This document shows positions 60,584 to 64,000 of a stretch of 64,000 bases of DNA, piece after piece. How positions within the stretch are numbered: position 1 is the first letter of the stretch; the number at the start of each line of letters is the position of its first letter. Made by a program: the position numbers and the translations under genes. The stretch lies in assembly GCA_020636535.1 (NCBI GenBank), contig JACJXT010000011.1:248001-312000 (forward strand), read 5' to 3'. The notes beneath the pieces were generated by a model. It made no database searches. It saw nothing but the letters and a program-made list of their open reading frames with translations, and was not told where the DNA came from. This DNA is from Chitinophagales bacterium (lineage in GTDB: Bacteria > Bacteroidota > Bacteroidia > Chitinophagales > JADIYW01).

Positions 60584-63500
60584 ATGCCTTTCAAAAAGGA
60601 AAATAAAATAAAATCAGACTTTGGCACCATCACGCTAAAGTTGGCTTCTCCAGATAGTATCTTAGAAAGATCTTATGGCGAAATCAAAAAACCAGAAACG
60701 ATTAATTATAGAACTTACAAACCAGAAATGGAAGGTTTGTTCTGCGAAAGAATTTTTGGACCAACTAAAGACTACGAATGCTATTGTGGTAAATACAAAA
60801 GAATTCGTTATAAAGGTATTGTTTGTGATAGATGTGGTGTTGAAGTTACTGAGAAAAAAGTGCGTAGAGAAAGAATGGGACACATTCGTTTGGTTGTTCC
60901 TGTGGTACATATTTGGTATTTCAAATCATTGCCAAATAAAATTGGTTACTTATTAGGATTGTCTTCTAAAAACCTAGAATCTATCATTTATTATGAAAGA
61001 TTTGCAGTAATTCAACCAGGTGTTTTAGAAGAAGGAATTAATGTAAATGGCGATACAGTTACACACCAATATTTAGATTTAATTACAGAAGAACAATATT
61101 TAGATATTCTTGAAGCATTGCCTAAAGAAAATCAATTATTGCCAGATGATGATCCTAATAAATTCATCGCTAAAATGGGTGGTGAAGCACTAAGAGATTT
61201 ATTAGCAAGAATTAATCTAGTAAAATTATCAGCAGAGTTAAGACACAAAGCAGATAACGAAACTTCTCAACAAAGAAAATCAGAAGCATTAAAAAGATTA
61301 AAAGTAGTAGAAGCTTTTAAAGAGGCAAATGAGCATGTTGAGAACAGACCTGAGTGGATGATTATTCAGTACTTACCTGTAATTCCACCAGAATTAAGAC
61401 CACTTGTTCCTTTAGATGGTGGACGATTTGCTTCTTCAGACTTAAACGATTTGTATAGAAGGGTAATCATCAGAAACAATCGTCTAAAAAGATTAATTGA
61501 AATTAAAGCTCCAGAAGTTATCTTAAGAAACGAAAAAAGAATGCTACAAGAAGCAGTAGATTCTCTATTCGATAACTCAAGAAAATCTAATGCAGTAAAA
61601 GCAGAAGGTGGTAGAGCTTTAAAATCACTATCAGATGGTTTAAAAGGAAAGCAAGGTCGTTTTCGTCAAAACCTATTAGGTAAAAGGGTAGACTATTCTG
61701 GTCGTTCTGTTATCGTTGTAGGTCCAGAGTTAAAATTACACGAATGTGGTTTACCAAAAGGAATGGCAGCAGAGTTATTCAAACCATTTATCATTCGTAA
61801 ATTACTAGAAAGAGGTATTGTAAAAACAGTAAAATCTGCTAAAAAATTAGTAGATAAAAAAGAAGCTGTTGTTTGGGATATTTTGGAAAATGTAATGAAA
61901 GGTCATCCAGTTTTATTAAACAGAGCACCAACATTACACCGTTTGTCTATACAAGCATTCCAACCAAAATTGATTGAAGGTAAAGCAATTCAACTACATC
62001 CATTAGTATGTACTGCATTCAACGCCGATTTCGATGGTGACCAAATGGCAGTGCATTTACCTTTAAGCAATGCAGCTATCTTAGAAGCACAGTTGTTAAT
62101 GTTGTCTTCTCATAACATCTTAAATCCACAAAGTGGTTCACCAATTACCATTCCATCACAAGACATGGTATTAGGTTTGTACTACCTAACCAAAGGTAAA
62201 AAAACCGAAGGCGATGATGTGGTTAAGGGTGAAGGCAAAACTTTCTATTCTGCCGAAGAAGCTATTATTGCTTACAACGAAGGCATTGTAGATTTACATG
62301 CTTATGTTAAAGTAAGAACTAAAGTTAAAGATGAAAACGATAAAATCGTAACCAAAGTAATTGAAACTACAGTTGGTAGAATTATTTTTAACGAAGTAGT
62401 TCCAGAAGAGTGTGGCTATATCAATGAGATCTTAACTAAGAAAAATCTTAAAAATGTAATTGGAGATGTATTAACATCAACAGATATTCCTACTACAGTA
62501 AACTTCTTAGATAACATTAAACAAATTGGTTATAGAAATGCATTTACAGGTGGTTTGTCATTTAATATTGATGACTTAATCATTCCTGAAATCAAAAACG
62601 ATTTATTAGACAATGCACTAGCAGAAGTTGACGAAGTTTGGGCTAACTTCAATATGGGTTTAATTACCAATAACGAAAGATATAACCAAATTATTGATAT
62701 CTGGACAAGAGTAGATACAAGAATCACAGAAACACTAATGAACGAAATCTCTAAACACAAGCAAGGTTTCAACTCAGTGTATATGATGTTAGATTCTGGA
62801 GCGAGAGGTTCAAAACAGCAAATTAAACAATTGGCTGGTATGAGAGGACTAATGGCTAAACCAAGAAAATCTGGTTCTACTGGTGGCGAGATTATTGAAA
62901 ATCCAATCTTATCTAACTTTAAAGATGGATTGAATGTATTGGAGTACTTCATCTCTACACACGGTGCTAGAAAAGGTCTTGCCGATACTGCCCTTAAAAC
63001 TGCCGATGCTGGTTACTTAACGCGTCGTTTAGTAGATGTCGCTCAAGATGTTATCATTAATGCAGAAGATTGTGGAACTTTAAGAGGTTTAACTACTTCG
63101 GCTTTAAAAGAGCAAGAAGAAATTATAGAAAGCTTATTCGATAGAATAGTTGGTAGAACATCACTTTACGAAATTGTACATCCAGAAACCGACGAAGTTA
63201 TTGTTGAAGAAGGAGAAATGATTACCGAAGCTAAAGCTAGAAAAATAGAAAATGCAGGTATAGAAGAAGTAGATATTCGTTCAGTATTAACTTGTGAGTT
63301 AAAAAGAGGAGTGTGTTCTAAATGTTATGGTAGAAACTTAACTACCAATCAACCAGCTCAAATGGGAGATGCTGTAGGTATTATAGCAGCTCAATCAATT
63401 GGTGAGCCAGGAACACAGTTAACATTGCGTACATTCCATACTGGTGGTACAGCAGCCAACATTGCAGCAGAATCTACTCTGTTTGCTAAGTTCGATGGTA

Positions 63501-64000
63501 AATTAGAGTTCGATAGTGTTAAAACAGTAAAACAAGAAACAGAAGATGGAACTATCAATCAAGTTGTAGTTGGTAGAACTGGAGAAATCAATATTATTGA
63601 TGAAGAATCTTCAAGAGTTTTAATTACTAATCACATTCCATACGGTGCTATCTTAAAAGTAAAAGACGGAAAAACAGTTAAGAAAGGAGATGTACTTTGT
63701 GGATGGGATCCATACAACAATATCATAGTATCAGAATACAAAGGTAAAATTAAGTACGAAGATGTTATTGAAGGGATTACCTTTAGAGAAGAAATTGACG
63801 AACAAACAGGTCACAGAGATAAAGTTACTATCGAATCTAGAGATAAAAAGAAAGCACCAGCTATCTTAATTGTAGATGATAAAGGAAAAGAATTGTATTC
63901 ATACTCCATTCCAGTTGGTGGTCACATTGTAGTAAACGACGGACAAGAAGTGATTCCTGGAAAAATTGTAGTAAAAATTCCTAGAATATTAAGTAAAGTA
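60584..64000 (+). CDS. rpoC: RNA polymerase beta' subunit, N-terminal 1139 codons (cut by window end)
   Basis: One uninterrupted frame runs from the ATG at 60584 to the window edge. It begins MPFKKENKIKSDFGTITLKL and has the N-terminal zinc site (CYCGKYKRIRYKGIVCDRCG near 66-85), the LGKRVDYSGRSVIVVGPEL segment near 365, the RAPTLHRLSIQAF block, and the catalytic magnesium site NADFDGDQMAVH. The later CELKRGVCSKCYGRNLT second zinc site and AQSIGEPGTQLTLRTFHTGG follow. About 290 residues are missing at the C-terminus. Confidence 0.99.
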   Translation, partial: MPFKKENKIKSDFGTITLKLASPDSILERSYGEIKKPETINYRTYKPEMEGLFCERIFGPTKDYECYCGKYKRIRYKGIVCDRCGVEVTEKKVRRERMGHIRLVVPVVHIWYFKSLPNKIGYLLGLSSKNLESIIYYERFAVIQPGVLEEGINVNGDTVTHQYLDLITEEQYLDILEALPKENQLLPDDDPNKFIAKMGGEALRDLLARINLVKLSAELRHKADNETSQQRKSEALKRLKVVEAFKEANEHVENRPEWMIIQYLPVIPPELRPLVPLDGGRFASSDLNDLYRRVIIRNNRLKRLIEIKAPEVILRNEKRMLQEAVDSLFDNSRKSNAVKAEGGRALKSLSDGLKGKQGRFRQNLLGKRVDYSGRSVIVVGPELKLHECGLPKGMAAELFKPFIIRKLLERGIVKTVKSAKKLVDKKEAVVWDILENVMKGHPVLLNRAPTLHRLSIQAFQPKLIEGKAIQLHPLVCTAFNADFDGDQMAVHLPLSNAAILEAQLLMLSSHNILNPQSGSPITIPSQDMVLGLYYLTKGKKTEGDDVVKGEGKTFYSAEEAIIAYNEGIVDLHAYVKVRTKVKDENDKIVTKVIETTVGRIIFNEVVPEECGYINEILTKKNLKNVIGDVLTSTDIPTTVNFLDNIKQIGYRNAFTGGLSFNIDDLIIPEIKNDLLDNALAEVDEVWANFNMGLITNNERYNQIIDIWTRVDTRITETLMNEISKHKQGFNSVYMMLDSGARGSKQQIKQLAGMRGLMAKPRKSGSTGGEIIENPILSNFKDGLNVLEYFISTHGARKGLADTALKTADAGYLTRRLVDVAQDVIINAEDCGTLRGLTTSALKEQEEIIESLFDRIVGRTSLYEIVHPETDEVIVEEGEMITEAKARKIENAGIEEVDIRSVLTCELKRGVCSKCYGRNLTTNQPAQMGDAVGIIAAQSIGEPGTQLTLRTFHTGGTAANIAAESTLFAKFDGKLEFDSVKTVKQETEDGTINQVVVGRTGEINIIDEESSRVLITNHIPYGAILKVKDGKTVKKGDVLCGWDPYNNIIVSEYKGKIKYEDVIEGITFREEIDEQTGHRDKVTIESRDKKKAPAILIVDDKGKELYSYSIPVGGHIVVNDGQEVIPGKIVVKIPRILSKV

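Overview
The window is AT-rich chromosomal DNA from a member of the Bacteroidota. The evidence is the gene content (a 269-residue glycogen/starch synthase beside a DUF4270-type lipoprotein and panC; proS followed by an OmpP1/FadL-type porin; PcrB; a REP-type Y1 transposase), short lipoprotein signals ending in C-K-K, and promoters of the Bacteroidota form TAnnTTTG seen repeatedly just upstream of genes. I cannot fix the order or family from sequence alone; Chitinophagia- or Saprospiria-like lineages would fit.

Layout. 1-2.1 kb: DUF4270-type lipoprotein and glycogen synthase, divergent from panC. 2.2-4.5 kb: two lipoproteins that look like a sphingolipid-degrading pair (endoglycoceramidase-like GH5 and neutral-sphingomyelinase-like phosphodiesterase); the first carries an in-frame stop. 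4.5-12.4 kb: one long leftward block, purN-purH-mreB-mreC-mreD-PBP2-rodA, joining purine synthesis to the rod-shape machinery. 12.5-16.7 kb: gmd and fcl (GDP-L-fucose synthesis) split apart by a LytTR regulator, a small secreted helical protein, an unusual tRNA-like RNA with its own promoter and terminator, and a decayed IS982-type transposase. 17-20.7 kb: a large AsmA-like protein, then palindromic REP-like repeats around a Y1 REP transposase. 20.8-28.6 kb: a GAF-SpoIIE phosphatase, an ABC exporter pair, a LuxR-type regulator coupled to a di-heme peroxidase, and an unrecognised protein paired with a cytoplasmic HtrA-like protease. 28.6-35.7 kb: glyA, a sugar nucleotidyltransferase, an exonuclease fused to a degenerate GIY-YIG-like domain, a zeta-toxin-like kinase with a small upstream partner, pcrB and rsgA. 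36-40.5 kb: a complete cytochrome-c nitric oxide reductase operon norC-norB-norQ-norD, preceded by two near-palindromic sites. 40.5-46.6 kb: dus, a CPBP protease, cdsA, psd, a glycosyltransferase, dapD and a YwqK-like lipoprotein. 46.7-51.6 kb: tRNA-Lys, ruvC, proS, a Tyr/Asn/Gly-rich secreted protein and a FadL-like porin. 51.6-64 kb: a small MITE-like element, then the translation/transcription block tRNA-Thr-Tyr-Gly-Thr, tuf, tRNA-Trp, secE, nusG, rplK, rplA, rplJ, rplL, rpoB and rpoC (cut by the window end).

The strongest candidate for something undescribed is the tRNA-like RNA at about 15.17-15.33 kb. It has a full class II tRNA frame (acceptor, D, anticodon, variable and T arms), a 77-nt insert in the variable arm, and an anticodon loop that could pair with that insert. 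I do not recognise it as a known family. Secondary points are a compact face-to-face divergent promoter layout seen twice, promoters so close to start codons that several mRNAs should be leaderless, the paired nor operators, and the HtrA-like/partner gene pair.
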